Assembly (NCBI GenBank): GCA_004322135.1
Contig: SCSG01000030.1
Span: 1-64,000 of the forward strand
DNA: 64,000 nt
Direction: 5' to 3'
Source: Burkholderiaceae bacterium
GTDB taxonomy: Bacteria > Pseudomonadota > Gammaproteobacteria > Burkholderiales > Burkholderiaceae_B
Shown: positions 55,398 to 63,899 of the stretch, piece by piece
Position numbering within the stretch: the first letter of the stretch is position 1
How the letters are laid out: every line of letters starts with the position of its first letter
Notes under the pieces: generated by a model
Seen by the model: the letters and a program-made list of their open reading frames with translations, nothing else
What the model was told of the DNA's origin: nothing
The model's database searches: none
Position numbers and translations under genes: made by a program

Positions 55398-56900
55398 ATG
55401 AGGACCTGGTTCTGGACTTTGCTGGTATTGGTGGTGGCTGTGGGCCTGGGGGTGGTCCTGCGCGAGCACAGCGGAAATGTGCTGATTATTGCGCAGCCCT
55501 GGCGCATCGAGCTTTCACTTGCCTTGGCCGTGCTGCTGGTGCTGGCGATTTTTGTTGTGGCATACATTGTGTTGCGTGTGGTGGCCTGGGTTGTGTCGGG
55601 GCCCGAGCGTTTTCGTTCATGGCGTGGCCTGCGGGCGCAAAAACGTGACCACGACCTGCTTGAAACCGGCTGGATCAATGTGCTGGAGGGTCGGTACACG
55701 CAGGCTGATCAGGATCTGGCCAGGCTGCTCGACAGGACGCGTTCGCCCAACACCAAGGTGCTTGCGGGGCTGGCCCGGGCGCAGGCTTCGCATCAATTGG
55801 GCGATTACGAGCGGCGCGACGAAGCGCTTGCAGTCGCGCGTGAAGCTTCCGGCACCGAGCCCCGCCTGAAAGAAGCTTCGGCCACGGTTGCCGCCGAACT
55901 ATATCTTGATCAGAATCGCCCCAAAGAAGCACTCGAGCTTCTGCAGCCGTTGTACAACGCGAGTTCTCGTCACGTAAACGCCGCTCGTCTTTTATTGCGC
56001 GCTTACCGGCAGTTGAACGACGCCGCTCATGTTTACGAGCTTACGCGTTTGCTGCAACGCCGTGGCGCCATCGACAAGGAACAGGCCACGCAGTTTATCG
56101 AAATGTCAGTCGCTTCGCGCTTGCGTTCGGCCGGCCTGAGTGGCTTCAAGACCATTTGGGGTGAGCTGCGCGCGGACGAAAAGACGTTGCCCGATATTGC
56201 GTTGGCGGCGGCCGCTTTGCATGAAGAGGCCGGGCAACATGAAGAAGCGGGCCGCATCCTTGAAGCGTCGCTTAACGTCGGGCTCGATGCGCGCGTGCTT
56301 AATGCCTATTCACAGTGTCCGCCCGGGCAGGTGGCGCGACGCCTTAGCAAGGCCGAAGCGTGGCTGAAGACTCATCCCGGCGACTCCGCGTTGCTTGCCG
56401 CCTTGGGGAACCTGTGCCTTACTGGACAGCTGTGGGGGCCTGGCGAGCGCTACCTCTTGCGAAGCATGAAGATTCGCAGCGACGTGCGTATTCACGCGCT
56501 GCTCGGTAATTTATATGACCGTCTGGGCCGCAGCAGTGATGCCATGAAGCATTGGCGCCTGGGTGCAAGTGTTGCGGGGGTGCTTCCTGTGTTGCCGGCC
56601 AGTGGCGTGCTACCAGCCGCGGACACCCGAGGCGATCCGACGTTGATTGATGTTGCGGCCATGCCCGAAGCGGTGCCGATTGATTCCGTGCCATTGGCGC
56701 CCATTGCGGCCAGCGCTGCCGATTATCTTAATCCCGATGGCGTTGGCGCACCGCCGGCCGATGCGCCGTCCGCTCGCTCCGTACCGACGCCGCCGGCGCC
56801 CGATTCCGATCTGGATGAATATTTCGACAGTGCGCCCATTCCCGGCATTGATTTGTCGCAGACTTCCGACAACCCCCGAGGGGGGCGTGGTCGCGGGTGA
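55398..56900 (+). CDS. hemY: HemY-type TPR membrane protein
   Basis: 500 residues: two N-terminal transmembrane helices (WFWTLLVLVVAVGLGVVL and LSLALAVLLVLAIFVVAYIV) and a cytoplasm- or periplasm-facing TPR region (about 85-410) with a Pro/Ala/Asp-rich tail. This is the proteobacterial HemY of the hemCDXY operon, proposed as a late-heme-synthesis scaffold; it is unrelated to protoporphyrinogen oxidase of the same name. ATG 55398 follows the hemX stop by 4 bases. Confidence 0.88.
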   Translation: MRTWFWTLLVLVVAVGLGVVLREHSGNVLIIAQPWRIELSLALAVLLVLAIFVVAYIVLRVVAWVVSGPERFRSWRGLRAQKRDHDLLETGWINVLEGRYTQADQDLARLLDRTRSPNTKVLAGLARAQASHQLGDYERRDEALAVAREASGTEPRLKEASATVAAELYLDQNRPKEALELLQPLYNASSRHVNAARLLLRAYRQLNDAAHVYELTRLLQRRGAIDKEQATQFIEMSVASRLRSAGLSGFKTIWGELRADEKTLPDIALAAAALHEEAGQHEEAGRILEASLNVGLDARVLNAYSQCPPGQVARRLSKAEAWLKTHPGDSALLAALGNLCLTGQLWGPGERYLLRSMKIRSDVRIHALLGNLYDRLGRSSDAMKHWRLGASVAGVLPVLPASGVLPAADTRGDPTLIDVAAMPEAVPIDSVPLAPIAASAADYLNPDGVGAPPADAPSARSVPTPPAPDSDLDEYFDSAPIPGIDLSQTSDNPRGGRGRG

Positions 56901-56951
56901 CGCATACCGATTCATCGACTCTCCATTAACTTATTCTTCAAGGCTGTAATC

Positions 56952-57488
56952 ATGAGCTTAGACCAGGTGCCCGCCGGCGCGAAATTACCCGACGAATTCA
57001 ATGTGGTTATCGAAATTCCCATGAATTCCGATCCCGTCAAATACGAAGTCAATAAAGAATTCGGAGCCGTGTTTGTGGACCGTTTCATGCTGACAGCCAT
57101 GCATTACCCCGCCAACTACGGCTACATTCCTCAGACAATTTCAGACGATGGTGACCCCGTTGACGTTCTCGTTATGGCTCCGTTCCCCGTTCAGGTTGGC
57201 GTTGTGATCCGTTGCCGTGCCGTTGGCGTGTTGCAGATGGATGACGAGGCAGGTGGCGATGCCAAACTGCTGGCCGTGCCTGTCGATAAAATCTACCCTC
57301 CGTATCGTCATATTCAGAAGCCCGAGGATTTTCCCGAAGAAGATCTTGCCCGAATCCGGCATTTTTTTGAGCACTACAAAGAGCTTGAAAAGGGGAAGTG
57401 GGTCAAGGTCAAGGGCTGGGAAGGCCCGCAGGCAGCCCGCAACGAAATTCTGGCCAGTGCCAAGCGTTACGCTGATAGCGCAAAATAG
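56952..57488 (+). CDS. ppa: Inorganic pyrophosphatase (family I)
   Basis: 178 residues, soluble. Hydrolyses PPi to drive biosynthesis. Active-site acidic residues in [14 protein letters not shown] and the conserved [23 protein letters not shown] and [14 protein letters not shown] blocks are intact. Good length. It is separated from hemY by 51 bases. Confidence 0.97.
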   Translation: MSLDQVPAGAKLPDEFNVVIEIPMNSDPVKYEVNKEFGAVFVDRFMLTAMHYPANYGYIPQTISDDGDPVDVLVMAPFPVQVGVVIRCRAVGVLQMDDEAGGDAKLLAVPVDKIYPPYRHIQKPEDFPEEDLARIRHFFEHYKELEKGKWVKVKGWEGPQAARNEILASAKRYADSAK

Positions 57489-57633
57489 GATGACCCCGAT
57501 GCGACGTGTGGCTGCCACCGATATATGGCCGGCTCCATGCCGATCAGCGTTGGGGCATGCGTAGCGGCATGTAGTGGCGACACGAAGATTTTTATAGTTA
57601 AATCCTGAATGTTCAATGGAAAACGGAGGCCTT

Positions 57634-57765
57634 ATGCGGCTAAAGATTCTGATGGTGTTGGCGGCAATCGGATGCGCGACTTTGGTGGGGTGCGCGAACA
57701 CGGTGGCAGGTGCGGGCGAAGATATCTCTAACGCTGGTCATGCCATCACGAAATCGGCTCAATAA
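57634..57765 (+). CDS. Entericidin-like small lipoprotein
   Basis: 43 residues: signal helix (MRLKILMVLAAIGCATL), lipobox LVGC (Cys20), then ANTVAGAGEDISNAGHAITK, the classic entericidin A/B repeat. In E. coli entericidins form an antidote/toxin lipoprotein pair expressed in stationary phase; only one copy is present here. GGAGG at 57625-57629 is an ideal ribosome site. Confidence 0.88.
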   Translation: MRLKILMVLAAIGCATLVGCANTVAGAGEDISNAGHAITKSAQ

Positions 57766-58083
57766 CCTGGCCGTAGCCGTTCTTGGGTTTAATCTGATAG
57801 GTATGTAAACGCTGCCCGATTGCGTTGCCGGCACGCATGTTGTCGGCTGACGCGCTGCTGCAGAATCATCTTAGTACAAACATCGTGGCGCCAGTGATCT
57901 TGGCGCCAATATCGAAAGCCTCCTGATCGAACCGGTCGCCTTTGGGCTGCGGTTTGTGCAGGGGGTTTTTTTTGCCCATCGTATCCACGCAAATTCGCCC
58001 AGCTCGGCATTTGCGAATTGTTGCCTGGGCCTGCCTGATTCACACTGCGGCATCGTGAGGTGAAATCGTTCCAGGAGGCGGCA
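57766..58083. other. Interval without a supported gene
   Basis: 318 bases between the entericidin and Tad genes. The minus-strand open frame 57789-58043 looks random (Gln/Arg/Trp-rich). A GGCGCC repeat at 57891-57908 could form a short hairpin. Promoter for the pilus genes probably lies here but none stands out. Confidence 0.4.
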
Positions 58084-58350
58084 ATGCGTAAGGCTTATTT
58101 CAGGCAGTCAGGCCAGGGCATGACCGAATACATAATTGTGGTCGCTCTGGTGGCTGTGGCGGCTATCGCCGTGTACCAGACATTCGGTCAGGTAATCCGC
58201 TCGCAGACCGCAGCCATGGCCAAAGAACTGGCAGGAGAAGACGGTACTGAACAGTCCCGCATGGCGCAAACAGCGGCCGAAGCAGCGGCCGCGCAGGCAG
58301 CATCGAAAAGCTTGAAGTCCTTTACAGGTAATGCAGGAGCAGGGCAATGA
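58084..58350 (+). CDS. Flp/Tad-type pilin-like protein
   Basis: 88 residues. The N-terminus has a type IVb prepilin site: Gly10 followed by QGMTEY, with the required Glu at +5 and Tyr at +6, then a hydrophobic helix (IIVVALVAVAAIAVY). After cleavage by a prepilin peptidase the protein would form or prime a pilus. The Ala/Gln/Ser-rich tail is longer than in canonical Flp. AGGAGG at 58073-58078 fixes ATG 58084. The stop overlaps the start of the TadG-like gene by four bases. Confidence 0.82.
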   Translation: MRKAYFRQSGQGMTEYIIVVALVAVAAIAVYQTFGQVIRSQTAAMAKELAGEDGTEQSRMAQTAAEAAAAQAASKSLKSFTGNAGAGQ

Positions 58351-59675
58351 GGCCGATTGTGGCCCAATCCCCGCGCCGGCAGCAGGGTCAGGCGCTGGTG
58401 CTCGGTATGGTACTTGCGGGGCTGGCCGCCGTGGCTCTCGTGCGCTATTTTGCGACAGGGCAGGTTGTGGCGGCCAAGGCCAGGCAGTTGCATGGGCTGG
58501 ATGCCGCCGCATACAGCGCAGCACTGGTGCAGGCGCGCGCACTGAACATGCTGTCGCTTCTCAATCGCGCTCAGGTTGGGCATCAGGTGGCCATGGCCCA
58601 TCTGGTTACGCTGGGATCATGGGCGGCGCTGGGCGGCCACGAGGCGCGTCAGCTTTCCGTGGGTAATCCGCCCGCGCACCTTATTGCCATGTTGTTTGGC
58701 CCCGATCATGGGGCGGCCTACCTGGCCGCACGATCGGCGACCGGGTTCGAGGCCCTTGCGGTAACGCATGGAGCACTGGCCAGTGCTTATGCCGGCCATG
58801 ACCGGATTGTTCACGACGTGCTTGTCGCAGCCCAGCACGAAATTGTTGCCAGCGTGCCGCACGCAAGGCTGGCTGCGGCACGGGCCGTTCTCCAACAGCA
58901 TTATCCTGAATCGTCACAGTTTGATCTTTCCCTGAGCGGGTCGAACTGGGATGGGTATGTGCGTCAATATCAGGCGCAACAGTGGCTGCGGCCCTTTATC
59001 CAGTCGGCCGCGCAAATGTATGAATTCCTGCTTCCACGCAATAGTGTGGCCAGCAATCCCTGGGTAGTGCAGCCGCGGTGTCCGTGGCTGCGTCACGAGT
59101 TGCGGCGGCGTGGCATTACCCAGCTTGACCCATCGGGACGGTGGCAATCCATGGACACCCAATCCTTTCACGCACTACGTTCCAACCGCTGGATAGGATG
59201 CTATTACCGTGAATATCCCATGGGCTGGGGATGGATCCCCCCCGACTCGCGGTCGGTCGCCGACGTCCCGCACGTCGATCAGCCTCCTGACGACTTTTCC
59301 GCACAGGATTTCTGGAGGTGGGTGCAGGCTGCAACGCAGTGGGACATCGTGTCGGGCGATGCCAATCCGCTGGCAAATTCCAGGGCAGCGGCTGCGCGCC
59401 CGAATTGGCCAGGGCGCGGGCTTGCGACCTACTTCGATGTGGGTTCGAACGATGCGCTTGCAGGCACGCCGCTGCGGTTGTCGCTAGAGCTGACGCATCC
59501 TGGCCCTGAAGGATTGGCAGTCATTACGCGCAGCGCAGCCATCACCTTCTTCGAGCGTCCGCAGGTTCGGTCAGACCAGCGCACCGAGCTTCCAAATTTG
59601 TTTCACCCCTATTGGCAGGCTCGGCTGGACTCCGCTGGTGCGGTGGCGAGCCTTGATGGTTCGGCACATGATTAG
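58347..59675 (+). CDS. TadG-like pilus assembly protein
   Basis: 442 residues. N-terminal QQGQALVLGMVLAGLAAVALV is a TadE/G-type membrane anchor followed by FATGQVVAAKARQLHGLDAAAYSAAL, the usual post-anchor helix. The rest is a periplasmic domain without a recognisable von Willebrand factor fold. Overlaps neighbours on both sides, so it is part of the operon. Expected role: minor pilin or anchor of the Flp pilus. Confidence 0.72.
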   Translation: MRPIVAQSPRRQQGQALVLGMVLAGLAAVALVRYFATGQVVAAKARQLHGLDAAAYSAALVQARALNMLSLLNRAQVGHQVAMAHLVTLGSWAALGGHEARQLSVGNPPAHLIAMLFGPDHGAAYLAARSATGFEALAVTHGALASAYAGHDRIVHDVLVAAQHEIVASVPHARLAAARAVLQQHYPESSQFDLSLSGSNWDGYVRQYQAQQWLRPFIQSAAQMYEFLLPRNSVASNPWVVQPRCPWLRHELRRRGITQLDPSGRWQSMDTQSFHALRSNRWIGCYYREYPMGWGWIPPDSRSVADVPHVDQPPDDFSAQDFWRWVQAATQWDIVSGDANPLANSRAAAARPNWPGRGLATYFDVGSNDALAGTPLRLSLELTHPGPEGLAVITRSAAITFFERPQVRSDQRTELPNLFHPYWQARLDSAGAVASLDGSAHD

Positions 59676-60477
59676 CATCAATGCGCGTCGTTTGTCCCGG
59701 CAGGCCTTGCTCCCTGGCCGCCGAGTCCTGGCGCGTCAGTCTGGGCAGGCATTACTTGAAGGCGCAGTGGCCCTGCTTGTCCTGTTAGTGTTCTTTGTTG
59801 GTTGTGCGTGGCTAGCGCGCTTTCAGGACATGGCACTGCAGGCGTCACATGCCAGCCGCTTTGCGGCGTTTTCGTTATCCCGCGATCCGGGCTATTCACC
59901 GCTGGAAACATTGCGCGAATCGTATTTCTCCGGCGCCACCCACCAGTGGCATGATCGGCGTGGGGGCAGCCTGTTAAGTTCGGGACGCTCAGAGGTCGAA
60001 CTGGTCATTCGGCGCAGTGCCAGGCTGGCGGCGCAAGCGCAGCCCGGCGGTGCCTATGCGGGCGTCACCAGTTTGCGGCGCGAGTGGCAAATAGAAGACG
60101 CGGGCATTATTTCTGCATCGGTGGCCGTCGCGCCAAGTATTTCAGCGGCAACGAAACCCTTGGGGTCGAATAATCAGGTCGGGTCGTTGTTGCGCCAGTT
60201 CGATGCCTACTATCCGCGACTAGTGCGGCACACAGCCATTTTGTCTGGGGCAGGGCATGCCCCGGATGATCGCGCCGTGCAGGATCGCGTCGCGCAGTCG
60301 GACACGGGCTGGAGCGGCGCCGCAGAAAATTCTTACGCGCTGGCGCGGCAAATTTCCTCAGGTATGGCCGGTGTCGATAAGGCCTGGAGGCGGTTAACGC
60401 CGGTTCTGGACTGGCTGGGGCCGTTGCAAGGCCACGTGCCTGAACATCATCTTTTGGCGGTGGGGGGTGAACGATGA
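59656..60477 (+). CDS. TadE-like minor pilin
   Basis: 273 residues. After a basic leader, GQALLEGAVALLVLLVFFVGCAWLARF provides a TadE-type processing/anchor segment with the Glu in the expected place. Start uncertain: ATG 59656 has GGCGAG upstream; 59638 and 59668 are alternatives. Overlaps the preceding gene and, by ATGA, the following one. Confidence 0.7.
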   Translation: MVRHMISINARRLSRQALLPGRRVLARQSGQALLEGAVALLVLLVFFVGCAWLARFQDMALQASHASRFAAFSLSRDPGYSPLETLRESYFSGATHQWHDRRGGSLLSSGRSEVELVIRRSARLAAQAQPGGAYAGVTSLRREWQIEDAGIISASVAVAPSISAATKPLGSNNQVGSLLRQFDAYYPRLVRHTAILSGAGHAPDDRAVQDRVAQSDTGWSGAAENSYALARQISSGMAGVDKAWRRLTPVLDWLGPLQGHVPEHHLLAVGGER

Positions 60478-61160
60478 ACGTGTTTTTGATCTTTCTGGCT
60501 CGCGCGCTGTTGCTGCTGGCGCCCCTTGGCTTGCCGGTCGTGGCCAGCGGTGTGGCGTTGAATGAGCTCTCGGGCTCCGGCCTTGAACAATTTCGCTGGT
60601 CATCGACACAGGCGGCGCGCCTGCACGGCGTACCCGCACATTGGCGTGAATTTACGTCGCCGTCTTCCTTGCTGCATGCGACCGAAGCCATGGCGATGCA
60701 CGCCGATCGCTTCCAGCGCGTTATTGCCTACAAAGGTGGAGTTTTATTAACCGGGGTCAGGGCCAATTGGCACTGGGTCGCCGAAATTCAGCCCGATGCA
60801 AGTGGGTCGCGCGGGCGCGTGTCAGTGCTGCGCGTCGACGAGGCTCAGCTTCGCGGGTTGTTTCAGAGTCGTTCCAGCCGTAATTTCGCGTGGCTTGACC
60901 ACCGCGCGCTGCTGAGATTCAGTCACGAGTCGACGGCCGGTGGATCACGTACGACTCACGAGGTGTATGGCGCATCAATGTCCGTCGATCAAATCACGGC
61001 CTATGTCCAGCAGAATCTAAGACGTACCGGCTGGCAACCAGAAAGCCGGGTTGCATGGTGGTCCGGCACCGATGCATGGCGCAGGGGTTCGTCACGCCTC
61101 GTGGTCATGTTGTTGCCGTCGAAATCCGGAAGCACCATTTTTCTCAGTCATACCGAATAA
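60474..61160 (+). CDS. Hypothetical exported protein of the Tad locus
   Basis: 228 residues with a signal peptide or anchor (FLIFLARALLLLAPLGLPVVAS). No family recognised; two similar-looking halves are not evident. Overlaps its upstream neighbour by four bases and stops 20 bases before cpaB, which places it in pilus biogenesis. Confidence 0.7.
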   Translation: MNVFLIFLARALLLLAPLGLPVVASGVALNELSGSGLEQFRWSSTQAARLHGVPAHWREFTSPSSLLHATEAMAMHADRFQRVIAYKGGVLLTGVRANWHWVAEIQPDASGSRGRVSVLRVDEAQLRGLFQSRSSRNFAWLDHRALLRFSHESTAGGSRTTHEVYGASMSVDQITAYVQQNLRRTGWQPESRVAWWSGTDAWRRGSSRLVVMLLPSKSGSTIFLSHTE

Positions 61161-61180
61161 TCGCTTTCGCGAGGCCTGTC

Positions 61181-62221
61181 ATGTATTTGCCTATGTTGAA
61201 TCGTTCTGTCGTCATGCTCGGTGTTGCACTGCTCGCAGGCCTGCTTGCAGCGTGGGCGGCACAGCAGCATATTCAGGGCCGCATTCTCCAAATCGAGCAC
61301 GACGCCAGGGTGCCACAAATACAACGCGTTGTGGCGGCGTTTGACCTTCCGGCTGGCACCAAACTGGACACAGAACATATGGCAATCCGCCAGTTGCCTG
61401 CCGCTGTGGTGTCCAGTGACAGCATCGCCCCGCAGGGGTTTCCGGGACTGGTCGGTCAAACGCTGGTGGCACCGCTGCGGGCCGGCGATCTTATCTTGCC
61501 TGTCCATACGGCCCAGGCGCGCAGCACGCCATTTTCAGATCAGCTTGGCACTGGCCGCCGGGCGATCACCATGCCGGTGGATGCCATCAATTCGGTATCC
61601 GGTTTGCTCGAGCCTGGCGACCTCATTGATTTGTATGTGTCATTCGAGCATCAGCGCCGGCGCATGACAGCGCCGTTATTGCAAGGGGTGCTGGTGTTGG
61701 CCACGGGTACGCAGACGCGGTCCGGCAGTGATCATGCGGACGCTCGTGGCGCGGGGGCATACTCCACGGTTACGCTGGATACCTCCCCGGAGGATGCCGT
61801 CAAGCTCGTTGCGGCAAGACAAGGCGGCACAATAACAGCGCTATTGCGGCGCCCTGACGACAATCGGGCGGATCAAAAGGCGGTACGGGGTGATCTCGCC
61901 AGTCTTATCGGAGTGAATACAGTACCGGCGTCAAATTCGGCAAAGCGCAGAAGCCCGCAGGTTATTTACGGCAATCAGTCAGCCAGAAGTCTGCCGGCCT
62001 TGCGTCCGAGCGAGGCGCGCCCCGTTGCGCGTAACGGGGTGTTCGATCTTCCGTACACGCCTGACCTGGTCAGTGCCTGGTTGAGTGCGCGCCAGAATGC
62101 GCAGGCTGCGGTGCCCGCCGGCTTTACCTTTGCAGACGTGCCAATGGTGCAGCCAGAAAATACGGGTATGCCTGATGGTGCCGTGTCGCATGGCGGGCAT
62201 GCGCAAATTCGTACGGAGTAG
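61181..62221 (+). CDS. cpaB: Flp pilus assembly protein CpaB (RcpC)
   Basis: 346 residues from ATG 61181, ribosome site GAGG. N-terminal transmembrane helix (SVVMLGVALLAGLLAAWAA), then the SAF/CpaB domain: VVAAFDLPAGTKLDTEHMAIRQLP and the RAITMPVDAINSVSGLLEPGDLIDLYVS block. It helps the secretin CpaC assemble in the outer membrane. The open frame upstream to 61055 overlaps the previous gene and is not used. cpaC starts 7 bases after the stop. Confidence 0.88.
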   Translation: MYLPMLNRSVVMLGVALLAGLLAAWAAQQHIQGRILQIEHDARVPQIQRVVAAFDLPAGTKLDTEHMAIRQLPAAVVSSDSIAPQGFPGLVGQTLVAPLRAGDLILPVHTAQARSTPFSDQLGTGRRAITMPVDAINSVSGLLEPGDLIDLYVSFEHQRRRMTAPLLQGVLVLATGTQTRSGSDHADARGAGAYSTVTLDTSPEDAVKLVAARQGGTITALLRRPDDNRADQKAVRGDLASLIGVNTVPASNSAKRRSPQVIYGNQSARSLPALRPSEARPVARNGVFDLPYTPDLVSAWLSARQNAQAAVPAGFTFADVPMVQPENTGMPDGAVSHGGHAQIRTE

Positions 62222-62227
62222 TTGGGT

Positions 62228-62941
62228 ATGGGTATTTTTTGCCGTGCCGCACTGTTGCTCATTGCCGCCTCTTTTCTGTTGCTGCAGCCGGTGCACGCAC
62301 GCCAGGAGACGCTCATCAGGATGCAGGTGGGTGAGGTCAGGGTTTTGGCCATACCGGACGTGGCGCGGGTGGCGGTCGGCGACGGCCACGTGCTCAATGC
62401 CGTCACAACGGAAGAAAAGGAAGTAATTGTGTTTGCCCGGCACGAAGGGGCCAGTGCGGTACATGTTTGGTCCGCCGATGGCCAGACACACCGTTATCAG
62501 GTCGAGGTGGCCCCAGAAGGAGCCCGGCGAATACAACAAGAGCTGCGCCGCGTGTTGGAGCGTGTGCCCAATGCGCGGGTTTCCGAGGTTGGGGACAAAT
62601 TGCTGGTTGAAGGTGATGAGCTGTCCGACGGTGATCGTGAGAGGGTTACCGCACTAAGTAAACGCTATCCGCAATTGCTCGATTTCACGAGCCCCGTGGG
62701 GTGGGATCACATGGTTCTACTGGATGTACAGGTTCTTGAGGTGCCGCGCGCTCAGTTGCGCGAATGGGGTGTGCGCTGGGGGCGCGAGACAAATGGAGGT
62801 CTTAACGCGGGGCTCGCGTGGGATGCCGGATCCAGGCGTCTGTCCGACAGACCCGGAGACACGGTTATTCCCGTACCTTATCCGGCCGCTACCGTCGCCG
62901 GATATTTCGGCGTCAATGCTTTTCTGTCTGCGCAATGGTGA
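62228..62941 (+). pseudogene. cpaC: Flp pilus secretin CpaC (RcpA), truncated
   Basis: 237 residues, roughly half of the family length. Signal peptide (AALLLIAASFLLLQPVHA), pilus/secretin N-domain (GEVRVLAIPDVARVAVGDGHVLNAV, VIVFARHEGASAVHVW), BON-like domain, and the beginning of the secretin domain (MVLLDVQVLEVPRAQLREWGVRW). Homology-like sequence stops at GYFGVNAFLSAQ; then W and a TGA. The pore-forming secretin core is missing, so the product cannot build a channel. Breakpoint lies at about 62936, just before the direct repeat array at 62943. Confidence 0.85.
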
Positions 62942-62942
62942 G

Positions 62943-63160
62943 TGACATTAAAGTTCTGAACTAGCCTACCATTGATTTATAAGGGTTTTCCTGTTTTTCG
63001 GAAAACCGGCTGACATTAAAGTTCTGTTCTAGAATGTCGCCCTAGCTTTGCTCGAGTTACATTAAAGTTCTGGTCTAGAGCGAAAACTGCGCTTGAGCTT
63101 GAACAACAGAAAAAAACATGCTGCTGCCGAGTTAATACGCTAGAGAAAGTTCGCTCTAGC
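62943..63160. mobile_element. Direct-repeat array, probable transposon end inserted in cpaC
   Basis: Three 22-base repeats at 62943-62964, 63011-63032 and 63057-63078 share ACATTAAAGTTCTG followed by two variable bases and CTAG. A fourth, degenerate copy (AAAGTTCGCTCTAG) lies near 63147-63160. Spacing is 68, 46 and about 80 bases. The first copy sits within a few bases of the cpaC break. Irregularly spaced direct repeats of about 20 bases at an element border are the binding-site pattern of TnsB/TniA-type transposases. No transposase gene is inside the window. Confidence 0.6.
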
Positions 63161-63182
63161 TCGTATGACAGGGCCTCTGCAT

Positions 63183-63196
63183 ATAATAGTTATTAT
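63183..63196. repeat. Perfect palindrome ATAATA-GT-TATTAT
   Basis: 14 bases, containing a TATAAT box at 63182-63187. Lies between the repeat array and higA-like gene. Could be an operator or a promoter -10; no partner -35 at a proper distance was found. Confidence 0.35.
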
Positions 63197-63306
63197 CGGC
63201 GGGTATGCTGCTTTCTTAGCTATTTGGGGGAGCAATTAAGCGTGCTTTAACGCAATGGGTCTCTAGTGCCTCAGCCTTGTTGATGGTGTTTTTAAGCGTG
63301 CGCGGG

Positions 63307-63576
63307 CTAACGAAACGACATGATGGTCGGGCGGGGTTTTTGCTCGGCCTGCCAAAGGTCGTATTGTGTTTGCATGTTGATCCACATTTCAGCACTGGTG
63401 CCCGAAGCATCGCGAAGCCGCAACGCCATGTCGGCTGAGATACCTGCGGAACCGCTGAGGATGCGCGATAGCGCAGTACGAGTAACGCCGAGTCGAGCAG
63501 CGGCTTCGGTGACGGTCAGGCCTCCGAGAAATTCACGTAGCGCTTTGCCTGGATGAGGCGGGTTGTGCATACGCAT
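63307..63576 (-). CDS. HigA-family (XRE) antitoxin
   Basis: 89 residues. HigA pattern: N-terminal [15 protein letters not shown], helix-turn-helix [35 protein letters not shown] and [14 protein letters not shown]. In HigBA modules HigA neutralises and represses the HigB mRNA interferase, whose gene precedes higA. Here the 149 bases upstream (63577-63725) hold no HigB-like frame. AGGGGA before ATG gives a good ribosome site. It is likely passenger DNA of the mobile element. Confidence 0.88.
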   Translation of the reverse strand: MRMHNPPHPGKALREFLGGLTVTEAAARLGVTRTALSRILSGSAGISADMALRLRDASGTSAEMWINMQTQYDLWQAEQKPRPTIMSFR

Positions 63577-63725
63577 TGTGTTCCCCTAACTTAGACTGCG
63601 ACGTTGCCTACTAGGAATAATAGCGCATGCTTCGAAGCCATAACCTGATTGGCCATACCGGACTTACAATTGCCCGACTAACCATCCGGGAGTGTGTTTC
63701 GAAAACCATCAAAGGCTTGATCAAA

Positions 63726-63899
63726 ATGACTGACACAGCAACGCTTCATGCGGACGGTCGGGTTACTGTGCCTCGTGAGATCCGGGCGGCGTTAGGCTTA
63801 TTGCCTGGCGACAAACTCGCGTTTACGCTGCACGGCAACGGCGATTTAGTAATGCGAAAAGCGAATATCGATCTAGCTGACATTACGCAGCAATCATGA
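63726..63899 (+). CDS. AbrB/MazE-type antitoxin
   Basis: 57 residues: MTDTATLHADGRVTVPREIRAALGLLPGDKLAFTLHGNGDLVMRKA is a swapped-hairpin AbrB DNA-binding domain with the typical short C-terminal tail. Such proteins pair with PIN-domain or MazF toxins encoded immediately downstream, often with ATGA overlap. Here an ATGA does overlap the stop (63896) but the frame that follows loses similarity after MSSKVV. Confidence 0.82.
   Translation: MTDTATLHADGRVTVPREIRAALGLLPGDKLAFTLHGNGDLVMRKANIDLADITQQS

Noticed and set aside
57789-58043. 84-codon minus-strand frame before the Tad genes
   Set aside because: Sequence is random-looking and lacks a ribosome site.
62943-63078. The repeats as a CRISPR array
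   Set aside because: Only three copies with spacers of 46 and 24 bases of unequal length, and repeats lie at a gene break; no cas genes.
63307-63725. A complete HigBA toxin-antitoxin pair
   Set aside because: No HigB-like frame on the minus strand upstream of the antitoxin gene; all three frames there are short and dissimilar.
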